Shown here piece by piece: positions 1-9,038 of a stretch of 64,000 bases of DNA. Location: positions 3,596,001 to 3,660,000 of the forward strand of contig NZ_CP084876.1 of assembly GCF_020525925.1 (NCBI RefSeq). Reading direction: 5' to 3'. The DNA is from Klebsiella quasipneumoniae subsp. quasipneumoniae (lineage in GTDB: Bacteria; Pseudomonadota; Gammaproteobacteria; Enterobacterales; Enterobacteriaceae). The position numbers and the translations under genes are program-made. The first letter of the stretch is position 1; each line of letters begins with the position of its first letter. The notes beneath the pieces are model-generated. The model had not been told where the DNA came from and ran no database searches. It saw only the letters and a program-made list of their open reading frames with translations.

Positions 1-213
1 AATGTCCCAGTGTTTGACCGCGTAGAAATGCGCCAGCAGCGCTTTATTCAACGCCTTTACCGCCTGCGGATTGGCAAAATCAATGGTCTGCTCACCCAGC
101 GGATTGAGCGTAATGTATCCCTGCAGGTCAGGATGCGCCTGGCAGAGCGCGGGCAGGTCGTAGCGTTGATGGTGGCGGTTACGCGGGTGTAACCCCGGTT
201 TCTGGGCTTTCAT
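1..213 (-). CDS. rlmF: 23S rRNA (adenine-N6)-methyltransferase RlmF, N-terminal part
   Basis: The gene starts at the CAT at 211-213 and runs off the left edge, so only about 71 N-terminal residues are present. The reading begins [20 protein letters not shown] and continues through a stretch close to E. coli RlmF (YbiN), which methylates A1618 of 23S rRNA in the cytoplasm. A GGAG-type ribosome site lies just before the ATG. The SAM-binding core is outside the window. It is divergent from the flavin reductase-like gene at 310. Identification is by recognition of the N-terminal sequence and by the neighbouring ybi genes, which have the E. coli order. Confidence 0.85.
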   Translation of the reverse strand, partial: MKAQKPGLHPRNRHHQRYDLPALCQAHPDLQGYITLNPLGEQTIDFANPQAVKALNKALLAHFYAVKHWDI

Positions 214-309
214 GACAATCTCCTTTGAACAGCCGCGTAAGATACCCGTTGACGGCCGCTCGGTAAATAAGGGAGTCTGGATATCTCCTTTATCCGTGAC
301 AGGTGCAGC

Positions 310-924
310 ATGTACTTTTATCAACCTTCGCAGGGCCACGGCCTGCCGCATGACCCGCTCAACGCAATAATCGGGCCTCGCCCGATAGGCTGGATCGCCT
401 CGCAGGACGCCGAGGGCCAGCGTAATCTGGCGCCATACAGCTTTTTTAACTGTTTTAACTATCGCCCGCCGATCATTGGTTTCGCCAGCAGCGGCTGGAA
501 AGACAGCGTGCGAAATATCGTCGAAACGAAGGAGTTCGTCTGGAACCTGGCGACGCGCCCGCTGGCCGCCGCGATGAACGAAACCTCCGCCTCGATCCCG
601 CACCATGAGGATGAATTCGTGCGCGCCGGACTCACCGCCGCCGCCAGCCGCCTGGTCAAGGCCCCCCGGGTGGCGGAGAGCCCGGTGAACTTTGAGTGCC
701 GCCTGTCGCAATGTATTCAGCTCACCACCGCCGACGGCAACCTTGTCGATACATGGCTGGTGCTCGGCGAAGTGGTCGCCGTGCATATCGATGAATCACT
801 GCTGGAGAACGGCATCTATCAAACCGCCCGCGCTCAGCCGATCCTGCGTGCCGGGGGGCCGAGCGCCTATTACAGTATTGATGACAGCCTGCGTTTTGAC
901 ATGATCCGCCCGGATGCCCGCTAA
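310..924 (+). CDS. flavin reductase-like FMN-binding split-barrel protein
   Basis: A 204-residue protein of the flavin reductase-like (FMN-binding split barrel) family. The N-terminal half has typical family features: [20 protein letters not shown] (about residues 17-36), then [20 protein letters not shown], the pattern that lines the FMN pocket in flavoredoxin-type proteins. No signal peptide or membrane segment is visible. Such proteins bind FMN and often reduce flavin with NAD(P)H, but the electron donor and partner cannot be read here. It stands alone between rlmF (divergent) and the ybiM-like gene. I do not recall an E. coli counterpart at this position, so it looks like a lineage-specific addition to the ybi cluster. 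Confidence 0.8.
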   Translation: MYFYQPSQGHGLPHDPLNAIIGPRPIGWIASQDAEGQRNLAPYSFFNCFNYRPPIIGFASSGWKDSVRNIVETKEFVWNLATRPLAAAMNETSASIPHHEDEFVRAGLTAAASRLVKAPRVAESPVNFECRLSQCIQLTTADGNLVDTWLVLGEVVAVHIDESLLENGIYQTARAQPILRAGGPSAYYSIDDSLRFDMIRPDAR

Positions 925-1065
925 ATAATATCCCTGGCGCGGGGACCGCTACCCTGCGCCGGTTGCGGGCTAAACGCCTTGTTTTTGCATAAAAAATTCC
1001 CTACCGCGCGGTCTGGAAAGGCCTACACTTAAGCTATGTCCCATGCTGTTTATGAGGATATGCTG

Positions 1066-1326
1066 ATGAAAATCACCTCGCTGCTGTTTGCCGCTGCGCT
1101 TGCCGCTCAGGCCGACGCGGCCTCTTCCCTGCCGCCGCCCCCCGTACTGCCCTATGACGGGCCGCTGCGTCCTGTCGGCACCGTCTCCGCCTCCGGCGCC
1201 CGCACCCTTGACGACCTGGTGGCCGCCCTCGCGGATAAGGCCCACCGTCGTGGGGCGATAGCCTGGCGGGTCAATGCCGCCAGCAGCGGTAACCGGCTGT
1301 ACGGTTCAGCTATAATTTATCAATAA
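1066..1326 (+). CDS. mcbA: DUF1471 (YdgH/BhsA/McbA-like) secreted small protein
   Basis: An 86-residue protein starting MKITSLLFAAALAAQADA, a Sec signal peptide ending near ADA. The rest is one DUF1471 domain: GTVSASGARTLDDLVAALAD in the middle and NRLYGSAIIYQ at the end. I chose the ATG at 1066 over upstream ATGs at 1036 and 1060 because GAGG at 1054-1057 sits 8 bases ahead and the signal peptide then begins correctly. Family members (BhsA, McbA, YhcN) are periplasmic or envelope proteins linked to stress and biofilm in E. coli. Its place next to rlmF matches E. coli mcbA (ybiM). A second DUF1471 gene, ybiJ, lies 570 bases downstream, and the two C-terminal halves align well. Confidence 0.75.
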   Translation: MKITSLLFAAALAAQADAASSLPPPPVLPYDGPLRPVGTVSASGARTLDDLVAALADKAHRRGAIAWRVNAASSGNRLYGSAIIYQ

Positions 1327-1347
1327 CCCTTTTAAAGGAGGCAGACA

Positions 1348-1614
1348 ATGGCATCAGGTTGGGCAGGCGACGGCGCCGTACAGGATCAGATCGACAGCAC
1401 CATTGACGATGCGGTGGCTCGCGCCCGCCGCGAGCTTCCGCACGGCGAAAGCAACAAATTTTGTGATGAATGCGGAGAGCCGATTCCGGAGGCGCGCCGA
1501 CAGGCGATACCCGGGGTGAGATACTGCGTGAAGTGCCAGCAGGAGAAAGATTTACATAACAATACATTTTCAGGATATAATCGCCGTGGTTCCAAGGATA
1601 GCCAGCTACGCTGA
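1348..1614 (+). CDS. ybiI: DksA/TraR-type C4 zinc finger protein YbiI
   Basis: An 88-residue protein with a C4 zinc finger of the DksA/TraR type: CDECGEPIPEARRQAIPGVR followed by CVKCQQEK, giving the Cys-X2-Cys...Cys-X2-Cys pattern at about residues 38-62. The ends (MASGWA..., YNRRGSKDSQLR) match E. coli YbiI closely. It lacks the coiled coil of DksA, so it may act near RNA polymerase in a different way; its role is unknown. A strong AAAGGAGG site lies just ahead of the ATG, 21 bases after the upstream DUF1471 gene, so the two are probably co-transcribed. Confidence 0.9.
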   Translation: MASGWAGDGAVQDQIDSTIDDAVARARRELPHGESNKFCDECGEPIPEARRQAIPGVRYCVKCQQEKDLHNNTFSGYNRRGSKDSQLR

Positions 1615-1899
1615 CTTTCCTTTACCGTTCATGACAGCCTTTCGCATTATCTTTTCGCGCACACTTTTTGGCGATAAATGTCGCAATATGTGCCCTTAAG
1701 CGTGCCGGTCTCCCTCGCTCCGCCATCAGACAAAAAGAATGAGAAATAATTTATTAATAATCAGTAAATTATTAATCATTCAAAAAATTAGATGAAGACT
1801 GTGAATTTCCTTCGATTTTATCTCCCGCAAAAAAGCTTGATACTTATCACATCGACGGAACATCGTCCCCTGAACAGAACAACCTGCGAGAGATTAACT

Positions 1900-2160
1900 A
1901 TGAAAAACATCAAATATGCTGCCGCTGCCATCGCTCTGACCGCCCTTTCCTTCGGCGCCTTTGCCGCCGAGCCGGTTACCCCCGCTCAGGCTGAAAGCAT
2001 GAATAAGATCGGCGTGGTGTCTGCGCAAGGCGCAACCACGTTAGATGGTCTGGAAGCGAAACTGGCTGCTAAAGCCGAAGCCGCTGGCGCAACCGGCTAT
2101 AGCATCACTTCCGCTAACACCAACAACAAACTGAGCGGTACCGCGGTTATCTATAAATAA
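1900..2160 (+). CDS. ybiJ: DUF1471 secreted protein YbiJ
   Basis: An 86-residue protein starting MKNIKYAAAAIALTALSFGA with cleavage predicted after FAA. The mature part is a single DUF1471 domain (MNKIGVVSAQGATTLDGLEA ... KLSGTAVIYK). I took the ATG at 1900 rather than the open frame's earlier start at 1792, because the signal peptide begins there and the upstream codons look non-coding. The 285-base gap before it is AT-rich around 1740-1800 and presumably carries its own promoter. A clear terminator follows at 2223. Family proteins are periplasmic; no enzymatic residues are known. Confidence 0.88.
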   Translation: MKNIKYAAAAIALTALSFGAFAAEPVTPAQAESMNKIGVVSAQGATTLDGLEAKLAAKAEAAGATGYSITSANTNNKLSGTAVIYK

Positions 2161-2222
2161 TCGCAGCTCAACCCTGTAAGCCACTGAATTAACCCTGAAA
2201 AGACCTTTAATACCCTTGCCTT

Positions 2223-2254
2223 GCCCGTCCGAGCCACCGGACGGGCTTTTTTTT
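2223..2254 (+). terminator. rho-independent terminator after ybiJ
   Basis: GCCCGTCCG at 2223-2231 pairs with CGGACGGGC at 2238-2246 across a six-base loop and is followed by eight T residues. It ends ybiJ and separates it from the convergent ybiB. Confidence 0.92.
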
Positions 2255-2269
2255 ATTCTGCCGAGCCAA

Positions 2270-3238
2270 TCACCAGCAGTCGTTGACGCGGCTGAGCCCC
2301 TGCTCCAGGGTTGAGACCTCCCCGCAGGCCAGCAGACAGCAGGCCAGCTGGATCTTCAGCGAGTGGGGTACCGGTTCGACGCCGGCGACGCAGCGTTCGA
2401 TCCAGCGCGCGGTCACTTCGGGATCTTTCGAGGCCGGCAGAATGACTTCCTCCGCCGCTGCCTCGGTCTGACGGTCGCACAGCGCCCGCACGCCCTGGTC
2501 ATCGATCAGGCTGATCTGCGGGCAGCGCTGCGGGTTGGCATACACTTCGCCTTCGGTACCGTGCATCAGCAACGCGCGGCCACCGGTCTCGCGAAAGAAG
2601 CCCGCCACCCTGGGAACATATTCCGGATGCGATACGCTGGAGAGACGTAACGCCTCCCCTTCGCCAAACGGCGTGGCCAGTTTGGCCAACGTATGGGCGC
2701 TGTTGCGCACGCCCATCCGCCAGCGCATCGCCAGCTGTTTCTCCAGCGGCGGGCAGAAGGCCCCCACCGGGATATATACCGGTTCATGCCCCTCCAGCTG
2801 CGCCTGAGCCTGGCCGGCATGCCGGGTAGCCGGAATGTCCAGCAGGGTAAAAATGGTCTCGGTCAGCACCCGGGTCGGATCGTGACTGACGCCGTGAACC
2901 ACGACCGGAAACCCCAGCTTGTGCAGGAGCATCGCCAGCAGCGGCGTCAGGTTCGCCTGCTTGCGCGCGCCGTTGTAGCTGGGGATAACGATCGGCATCG
3001 GCTTGCCTGCCGGCGGGGTCAGGCGCAGAGTATGCTGCTGCATCGCGGCGTAAAAGCCTTTCATCTCCGCTTCGCCTTCGCCTTTGATGCGCAGGGCGAT
3101 TAATATTCCCCCCAGCTCCAGCTCCGGCACCTCGCCGTTCAGCATCCGCGCGTAGAGCCCACGGGCGGTCTCTTCATCCAGGTCGCGGGCATGATTCTTA
3201 CCGCGGCCCACCTCTTTTATAATTTTGCTGTACTCCAT
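2270..3238 (-). CDS. ybiB: YbiB, anthranilate phosphoribosyltransferase-fold DNA-binding protein
   Basis: A 322-residue protein with the two-domain fold of nucleoside phosphorylase class III/TrpD: a helical N-terminal domain (ELELGGILIALRIKGEGEAE near residue 40) and a C-terminal alpha/beta domain. Sequence identity to E. coli YbiB is high along the whole length. E. coli YbiB is known to bind nucleic acid rather than to make anthranilate, and is co-regulated with dinG under LexA. I set the start at the ATG at 3236-3238 (MEYSKIIKEVGRGKNHARDL), preceded by a purine-rich GGGGGAG; the frame is also open to a TTG at 3271. It lies 29 bases downstream of dinG, consistent with a dinG-ybiB operon. Confidence 0.88.
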   Translation of the reverse strand: MEYSKIIKEVGRGKNHARDLDEETARGLYARMLNGEVPELELGGILIALRIKGEGEAEMKGFYAAMQQHTLRLTPPAGKPMPIVIPSYNGARKQANLTPLLAMLLHKLGFPVVVHGVSHDPTRVLTETIFTLLDIPATRHAGQAQAQLEGHEPVYIPVGAFCPPLEKQLAMRWRMGVRNSAHTLAKLATPFGEGEALRLSSVSHPEYVPRVAGFFRETGGRALLMHGTEGEVYANPQRCPQISLIDDQGVRALCDRQTEAAAEEVILPASKDPEVTARWIERCVAGVEPVPHSLKIQLACCLLACGEVSTLEQGLSRVNDCW

Positions 3239-3267
3239 GGCTCCCCCTGTTGCGTCACGCGCCGGCG

Positions 3268-5424
3268 TCAACGACGTTTACGGCCTGTCTGTTTTGCTGT
3301 CTGTTTTGCTTTACGTTTTACTATAACCTCCGGGACGCCCGGCTGCTCTATGGGAAAAACAGGCAACGCGTTCAGTAGACGCGCGCCGTAGTTTTTGGTC
3401 AACAGACGCTTATCGTAAATCACCACCTCTCCCCAGCAGTGATGGCTACGGATCAGACGCCCCACCTGCTGAATAAGATTAAAGGAGGCGCTGGGCAAAC
3501 TCTGTACCTCGAAGGGATAACGATTGAGGCTTTTCAGCCATTCGCCTTCGGTGATCACTACCGGGCTGTCGATGGGCGGAAAGGCGATTTTATGGATATG
3601 CACCTGGCTTAACAGATCGCCTTTTAAATCGAGACCTTCGGCGAAGGACTGCAGGCCCACCAGCACGCTGCGCTCGCCGCTTTCCACCCGTTTGCGATGC
3701 AGCTCCACCAGCCGGTAGCGCGGCTGGTCGCCCTGCACCAGCAGCATCAGGCGCAGATCGGTCACATGCTCCAGGAAGCGATTCATCGCTCGCCCGCTGG
3801 CGAACAGCACCAGCATCCCGAGATGTTTCTTGCTCTCCACCTGCTGGCGAAAATAGGCCGCCATCTCGGCGATGTGCTGCTCTTCGTTATCCATCAGCGG
3901 TTCATAGCGCATTTGAGGAATAATAATTTTCCCCTGCTCTACGTGGTTGAACGGCGAATCCAGTGCCACGAAGCGGTCGCCCGCTTTCTCCTTCAGGCCG
4001 CTCATCTCCTGCAGGCGCGAGAAGCTGTTTAGAGAGCGCAGCGTCGCTGACGTCACCACGATATGCGGCACGCTGCGCCACAGCAGTCGTTCAAGCTGAT
4101 CGCTGACGCGGATGCCGACGCAGTGGAACCAGACGTGGATCTGGCCGTCGCGCACCACCCGCGTCGCCCATTTGGTCACCGGCGCGCCAGAGGACTGCGC
4201 CAGCGACGCCAGACGCCACAGCTTGCTTTGGCTTTCAAACATGCCGAGGGCGCGGTTCATCTGCAGCAGCACCCGATGCAGGCGCACCACGTCATGGCTG
4301 CCGGTCTTTTCGCTGAGATCGTTAAGGAACAGCTCCGCCAGCCCGCGCAGCGTCTCGGTGAGCTTCGCCAGCCGCTGGCAGATCTCCATCACCTCCTGCG
4401 GCAGTTCGCCCATCGGGAAGCGATGCTCCGCGTCCTGACCGGCGGGCATATAGAGATTGAGAATATTATTCAACGACGCAATCAGCTCGAACAGCTCTTC
4501 GCAATGGCCGGCGAGCCGCTCCGCATTGGCCAGCGGCGGCGTGGTTTTCGGGCGGAACTGCTCCATGCAGGTAGCCACCAGCTTGCAGAACAGATCCAGC
4601 TGCAGGCGAAACCAGGGGGCGGTGATCTCGGCGCTCATCTCCAGCGCGTCGCGGGCGACGTCCGGCAGATGATGGCCTTCATCGAGGACCAGCAGCAGGT
4701 TTTTCGGCTCCGGCAGCACCGCCTCGCTCTCCATCGCCGCCATCACCAGCGCATGGTTGGCCACCACCACTTCCGCCTCCTGAATTTCCCGCCGCGCCAC
4801 AAAGAACGGACACTCCCGATAGTAGTGGCAGTTGCGGTTCAGGCAGCTGGCCTTATCGGTGCTCAGCCGGCTCCACAGCCCATCGTCGATGGCTTTGTCG
4901 GTATGGTCGCGCAGCCCGTCCCAGCGGTAGCTGTCGAGATCCTGCTTCAGCGTCGCGCACAGCTTCTGCTCGGCCTGGTTGTTCGGGGTGAGATCGTCGT
5001 CGAGGAAGGCCAGCAGATCCTGCTGCGTCGGCTCGGTGCTGGCCAGCGCCGTCAGATTGCGCGGGCAGACGTAGCGTCCGCGACCGAAGGCGGCGGTGAA
5101 GCGCAGGTCGGGGATAATCTTGCGCAGCAGCGGCAGGTCTTTACTGTAAATTTGATCCTGCAGGGCGACGTTGGCGGTGCTGACCACCAGCGTTTTTTGT
5201 TTCTCACGGGCGATGGCAATGCCGGGGATCAGATATGACAGCGTTTTACCAACGCCGGTCGGCGCTTCGATAGCCAGATGCCGGCCCTCATCCCCGGCGA
5301 GGGTTTTCGCCACATCAGCGATCATCTGCCGCTGCGGGGGGCGGGGAATAAAGTCCGGGATCTGTTCCTGAAGCGCCTTATACCAGGCGGCGATTTGCGC
5401 TTTCAGCGCAGCGGTCAAAGCCAT
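3268..5424 (-). CDS. dinG: ATP-dependent DNA helicase DinG
   Basis: A 718-residue superfamily 2, XPD-like 5'-3' helicase. Visible motifs: Walker A APTGVGKT (54-61), four iron-sulfur cysteines C120, C194, C199 and C205, and the DEGH box (248-251). These are the residues that hold the 4Fe-4S cluster and ATP in E. coli DinG, which unwinds D-loops, R-loops and G-quadruplexes and helps forks pass transcribed genes. The ATG at 5422-5424 lies just downstream of a LexA-type site (5439-5458). All catalytic motifs look intact. It heads a likely dinG-ybiB operon and is separated from rhlE by an 80-base gap after the rhlE terminator. Confidence 0.95.
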   Translation of the reverse strand: MALTAALKAQIAAWYKALQEQIPDFIPRPPQRQMIADVAKTLAGDEGRHLAIEAPTGVGKTLSYLIPGIAIAREKQKTLVVSTANVALQDQIYSKDLPLLRKIIPDLRFTAAFGRGRYVCPRNLTALASTEPTQQDLLAFLDDDLTPNNQAEQKLCATLKQDLDSYRWDGLRDHTDKAIDDGLWSRLSTDKASCLNRNCHYYRECPFFVARREIQEAEVVVANHALVMAAMESEAVLPEPKNLLLVLDEGHHLPDVARDALEMSAEITAPWFRLQLDLFCKLVATCMEQFRPKTTPPLANAERLAGHCEELFELIASLNNILNLYMPAGQDAEHRFPMGELPQEVMEICQRLAKLTETLRGLAELFLNDLSEKTGSHDVVRLHRVLLQMNRALGMFESQSKLWRLASLAQSSGAPVTKWATRVVRDGQIHVWFHCVGIRVSDQLERLLWRSVPHIVVTSATLRSLNSFSRLQEMSGLKEKAGDRFVALDSPFNHVEQGKIIIPQMRYEPLMDNEEQHIAEMAAYFRQQVESKKHLGMLVLFASGRAMNRFLEHVTDLRLMLLVQGDQPRYRLVELHRKRVESGERSVLVGLQSFAEGLDLKGDLLSQVHIHKIAFPPIDSPVVITEGEWLKSLNRYPFEVQSLPSASFNLIQQVGRLIRSHHCWGEVVIYDKRLLTKNYGARLLNALPVFPIEQPGVPEVIVKRKAKQTAKQTGRKRR

Positions 5425-5438
5425 GAGAAAACCTGAAT

Positions 5439-5458
5439 ACTGTATAAACAGCCACTAT
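5439..5458 (-). promoter_or_regulatory. LexA (SOS) box of dinG, atypical left half
   Basis: Read on the minus strand the site is TAGTGGCTGTTTATACAGTA. The right half ACAGTA fits the LexA consensus, while the left half is degenerate (GTGG where CTGT is expected). E. coli dinG is known for the same kind of non-canonical LexA box, so the deviation appears conserved. It sits 15-34 bases upstream of the dinG ATG. Confidence 0.8.
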
Positions 5459-5535
5459 TGTGCCATTTTTGCCCGCCCGGAGGTATTGCTTTCTGCTCAG
5501 TGTGGAAGCGTGCTCGACAAATAGTGTAATGGAAA

Positions 5536-5573
5536 GAAAAAGGCCCGCCGCCGCGTAGCGGACAGACGGGCCT
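5536..5573 (-). terminator. rho-independent terminator after rhlE
   Basis: On the minus strand AGGCCCG and CGGGCCT (plus-strand positions 5567-5573 and 5541-5547) close a stem with an inner GC-rich hairpin, followed by a T tract (A run at 5537-5540). It ends rhlE transcription ahead of dinG. Confidence 0.85.
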
Positions 5574-5616
5574 GAGCCGTACTTAACCGCATTCTCGCGG
5601 TCCGGGCATCAGCCTG

Positions 5617-6972
5617 TTATTCGCCAGCCGGTTTACGCGGGCGACGGCGGCGCGGCGGTTTGCCGTCCTGAGTGCGCGCTTTCGGCGCCTCGCCGTCCTG
5701 ACGACGCGGGGCGCTGCTCTGGCTGCGCGGCTGTCCGCTGCGCCCCTGGCCCTGGCCGCCGCGTCCCTGACCCTGACCACGACCGCCGCCGCGCTGCTGG
5801 CGACCGTTCTGGATAGGTTCGGCTTTAATAGACGGATCCGGCTCATAGCCGGCAATCGCGATGCGCGGGATCTCTTTCTTCAGCAGGCGCTCGATATCGC
5901 GCAGCAGCTTGTGCTCATCCACGCACACCAGCGACAAGGCTTCGCCGGTGGCCGCGGCGCGACCGGTACGGCCGATACGGTGGACATAATCTTCCGGCAC
6001 GTTCGGCAGCTCGTAGTTCACCACGTGCGGCAGCTCTTCGATATCCAGACCGCGGGCGGCGATATCGGTCGCCACCAGCACGCGAATGCCGCCGGATTTA
6101 AAGTCGGCCAGCGCGCGGGTACGCGCCCCCTGGCTCTTGTTGCCATGGATCGCCGCGCTGCGGATGCCGTCTTTGTTGAGCTGCTCCGCGAGGTGGTTGG
6201 CGCCATGCTTAGTGCGGGTAAAGACCAGCACCTGCTGCCAGTTGCCTTCGCCGATAAGCTGCGACAGCAGCTCGCGCTTACGGTTTTTGTCAACAAAATG
6301 GACGTGCTGGGTGATCTGCTCGGAGGCCGTGTTGCGACGCGCCACTTCCACTTCCAGCGGGTTGTGCAGCAATTTCTCAGCCAGGCCTTTGATCTCGTCG
6401 GAGAAGGTCGCCGAGAACAGCAGGTTCTGCCGACGCGGCGGCAGTTTAGCCAGTACGCGGCGGATGTCATGGATAAAGCCCATATCCAGCATGCGGTCCG
6501 CTTCATCCAGTACGAGGATTTCCACTTTATCGAGGCTGACGGCGTTCTGGTGTTCCAGGTCCAGCAGACGGCCCGGGGTGGCGACGAGGATATCGACGCC
6601 GCCGCGCAGCTTCATCATCTGCGGGTTGATGCTCACGCCGCCGAACACCACCAGCGAGCGAACATTCAGATATTTGCTGTAATCCCGCACGTTCTCGCCC
6701 ACCTGCGCCGCCAGCTCGCGGGTCGGGGTCAGGATCAGCGCGCGCACCGGGCGACGACCCTTCGCGTGCGGCTCGTTCTGGATCAGGCGCTGCAGCAGCG
6801 GCAGAGTAAAGCCCGCCGTTTTACCGGTGCCGGTCTGGGCGCTGGCCATCAGGTCGCGGCCCTGCAGTACCGCCGGGATCGCCTGCTGCTGGATAGGGGT
6901 CGGCTCAACGTAGCCCTGCTCAGCGACAGCGCGCAGGATATCGGGATTCAGGCCAAGGGAATCAAAAGACAT
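5617..6972 (-). CDS. rhlE: ATP-dependent RNA helicase RhlE (DEAD-box)
   Basis: A 451-residue DEAD-box protein. Motifs in order: Q motif ([14 protein letters not shown]), Walker [30 protein letters not shown] (DEAD), SATF, then [10 protein letters not shown] and HRIGRTGR in the second RecA domain. The tail from about residue 385 is rich in Arg, Gly and Gln ([17 protein letters not shown]), a typical RNA-binding extension. E. coli RhlE acts in ribosome assembly and RNA decay. I set the start at the ATG at 6970-6972 ([13 protein letters not shown]) with CGGAG upstream; the longer open frame is not needed. In E. coli the next gene upstream is cecR, which controls rhlE; here a five-gene block lies in between. 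Confidence 0.93.
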   Translation of the reverse strand: MSFDSLGLNPDILRAVAEQGYVEPTPIQQQAIPAVLQGRDLMASAQTGTGKTAGFTLPLLQRLIQNEPHAKGRRPVRALILTPTRELAAQVGENVRDYSKYLNVRSLVVFGGVSINPQMMKLRGGVDILVATPGRLLDLEHQNAVSLDKVEILVLDEADRMLDMGFIHDIRRVLAKLPPRRQNLLFSATFSDEIKGLAEKLLHNPLEVEVARRNTASEQITQHVHFVDKNRKRELLSQLIGEGNWQQVLVFTRTKHGANHLAEQLNKDGIRSAAIHGNKSQGARTRALADFKSGGIRVLVATDIAARGLDIEELPHVVNYELPNVPEDYVHRIGRTGRAAATGEALSLVCVDEHKLLRDIERLLKKEIPRIAIAGYEPDPSIKAEPIQNGRQQRGGGRGQGQGRGGQGQGRSGQPRSQSSAPRRQDGEAPKARTQDGKPPRRRRPRKPAGE

Positions 6973-7187
6973 AACAACTCCGAACCGCCCCGGCCCGGTG
7001 AAGGGCGTAGTTTTCAGGGAGATTATTGCGATAAGAGATGGCAAAAACCACAATGCCATGAAGGGGCGCAGTCTAGCAGATTTTGTGACAGGCCGCATAA
7101 AATCTGCAAAAGAATGCCGCGCCTGGCTGGCGGGGGAAAGAAGGCCGCTGAGGGCGCTCAGCGGCCAGGCGGGTCGCCGCAGCGCGG

Positions 7188-8180
7188 TTAACGCAGACGA
7201 TACTTAATTTTTTCAACGATCTTCGCGGTGGAGATGCCGTAGCGATCGTGGAGGGTCGGCAGCGCGCCGGCTAACAGGAACGCGTCAGGCAGCCCTACGG
7301 TATCCAGCTCGCAGCGAACCCCATTGCGCATCAGCAGGGCGGCCACCGCCTCTCCTAACCCGCCGACCGCGGTGTGGTTTTCGGCGGTGACCACCAGGCG
7401 ACCCGGCTTCGACGCCTGTTCAATAATCGCTTGTTCATCCAGCGGTTTGATGGTCGGCACGTGCAGGACCGCCACGCTGATATTATCGTCCCGCAGCTTT
7501 TCAACCGCCTCCAGCGCGCGCATGGTCATTAGCCCGGAGGAGATAATCAACACGTCGTTGCCGTCCTCCAGCAGCTTCGCTTTGCCCAGTTCGAACTGAT
7601 AGTCGTATTTATCCAGCACCAGCGGCACCTTCCCGCGAAGCAGGCGCATATAAACCGGGCCATGATGATCGGCAATGGCCGGTACCGCCTGCTCAATCTC
7701 CAGCGAATCGCAGGGATCGACGATGACCATTCCAGGGATACCACGCATGATCGCCAGATCTTCGGTGGCCTGATGACTGGGGCCATAGCCGGTCGTCAGG
7801 CCCGGTAGCGCCGCGCAAATCTTGACGTTCAGATGCTCTTCAGCGATCACCTGATGAATAAAATCATAGGCGCGACGGGTCGCAAAGGCGGCATAGGTGG
7901 TGGCGAAGGGAATAAATCCCTCCTTCGCCATGCCTCCCGCCGCCGCCATCAGCAGTTGCTCCGCCATTCCCATCTGGAAAAAGCGATCCGGGAAGGCCTG
8001 GGCGAAAATATGCAGGTCAGTATATTTTGACAGGTCCGCGGTCATACCGACGATCGCCGGGCGCTGCGCCGCGAGTTTCGACAGCGCGACGCCGAAGGGC
8101 GCAGAGACGGTGGCCTGGCCTTCATCGGCAATCGAAGCGATCATCGCCGACGTTTTTAAACGGGGTTTACTCTGGCTCAT
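7188..8180 (-). CDS. split transketolase, C-terminal (Pyr/C-domain) subunit
   Basis: A 330-residue protein matching the pyrimidine-binding and C-terminal domains of transketolase. It shows [20 protein letters not shown] with the conserved Glu that activates thiamine diphosphate, then [20 protein letters not shown] and [17 protein letters not shown]. Its start overlaps the stop of the N-terminal subunit at 8180, so the two are made together and should form one active site. Split transketolases of this kind occur in catabolic loci for unusual sugars, for example the apulose phosphate pathway; housekeeping tktA/tktB genes are single chains. The true substrate cannot be read from the sequence. 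Confidence 0.85.
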   Translation of the reverse strand: MSQSKPRLKTSAMIASIADEGQATVSAPFGVALSKLAAQRPAIVGMTADLSKYTDLHIFAQAFPDRFFQMGMAEQLLMAAAGGMAKEGFIPFATTYAAFATRRAYDFIHQVIAEEHLNVKICAALPGLTTGYGPSHQATEDLAIMRGIPGMVIVDPCDSLEIEQAVPAIADHHGPVYMRLLRGKVPLVLDKYDYQFELGKAKLLEDGNDVLIISSGLMTMRALEAVEKLRDDNISVAVLHVPTIKPLDEQAIIEQASKPGRLVVTAENHTAVGGLGEAVAALLMRNGVRCELDTVGLPDAFLLAGALPTLHDRYGISTAKIVEKIKYRLR

Positions 8181-9025
8181 TACAGCACTCCTTCCGGTTT
8201 GTTAGCGTCCAGCACCGCAATCGCTTTTTGCCATTCGTCGGCATCGACGCGAATAAAATGGTTCTTATCGCGGGTTTCGAGGAACGGCACCCCTTTGCCC
8301 ATCAGCGTGTCGCATAAAATGACCCGCGGCTGGTTGCCGGAATAACTTTTCGCGTTGTCAAAGGCGGCCATCACCGCCGACAGATCGTTACCGTCCACGC
8401 GCTGCACGTACCAGCCGAAGGCGGCCCATTTATCCTGCAGCGGCTCAAAGCCGAGGATTTTGCGTGAATCGCCGTCGGCCTGCTGTTTGTTGACGTCGAC
8501 AAGGTTAATCAGGTTGGTCAGGCCATAGTGAGCCGCCGACATCGCCGCTTCCCAGGTCGAACCTTCATCCAGCTCCCCATCGGACATCGAGTTATAGACC
8601 CAGGCCTTGCTCTGTTTCTGCCGCAGGCCGAGCGCCATGCCGACGGCGATAGACAGCCCCTGCCCCAGCGAGCCGCCGGACATCTCCATCCCCGGGGTGT
8701 AGGTCGCCATGCCGGACATCGGCAGGCGGCTGTCGTCGGAGCCGTAGGTTTCCAGTTCCGCTTCCGGAATAATGCCCGCCTCCAGCAACGCGGCATAATA
8801 AGCGATAGCGTAATGGCCATGAGAAAGCAGGAAGCGATCGCGCCCCTCCCACTCAGGATCTTCCGGGCGATAGGTCATGGCGTAACTGAAGGCGGTAGCC
8901 AGCACATCGGCATACCCCAGCGCCTGGCCAATATAGCCCTGCCCCTGAACTTCCCCCATTTGCAGGGCATAGCGGCGGATACGCCACGCCGCCGCGGCGA
9001 CTTTTTGTGATTCGGTGATGTTCAT
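8180..9025 (-). CDS. split transketolase, N-terminal (PP-domain) subunit
   Basis: A 281-residue protein matching the pyrophosphate-binding half of transketolase. Landmarks are GYIGQALGYADVLATAFSYA, the catalytic-type FLLSHGHYAIAYYAALL, MSGGSLGQGLSIAVGMALGL, and the ThDP/Mg motif MSDGELDEGSTWEAAM followed by LVDVNKQQADG. The usual GDG opening is SDG here (148-150); the downstream Asn and the rest of the motif are intact. The stop overlaps the ATG of the C-terminal subunit. It lies 13 bases downstream of the dehydrogenase gene, so the order MFS-SDR-TK(N)-TK(C) forms one transcription unit on the minus strand. Confidence 0.85.
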   Translation of the reverse strand: MNITESQKVAAAAWRIRRYALQMGEVQGQGYIGQALGYADVLATAFSYAMTYRPEDPEWEGRDRFLLSHGHYAIAYYAALLEAGIIPEAELETYGSDDSRLPMSGMATYTPGMEMSGGSLGQGLSIAVGMALGLRQKQSKAWVYNSMSDGELDEGSTWEAAMSAAHYGLTNLINLVDVNKQQADGDSRKILGFEPLQDKWAAFGWYVQRVDGNDLSAVMAAFDNAKSYSGNQPRVILCDTLMGKGVPFLETRDKNHFIRVDADEWQKAIAVLDANKPEGVL

Positions 9026-9038
9026 CTCTGTGCCTCGC

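Noticed and set aside
4063..5238. 391-codon open frame antisense to dinG
   Set aside because: It lies wholly inside dinG on the other strand, has Gln/His/Arg-rich low-complexity content typical of antisense frames in GC-rich genes, and has no ribosome site.
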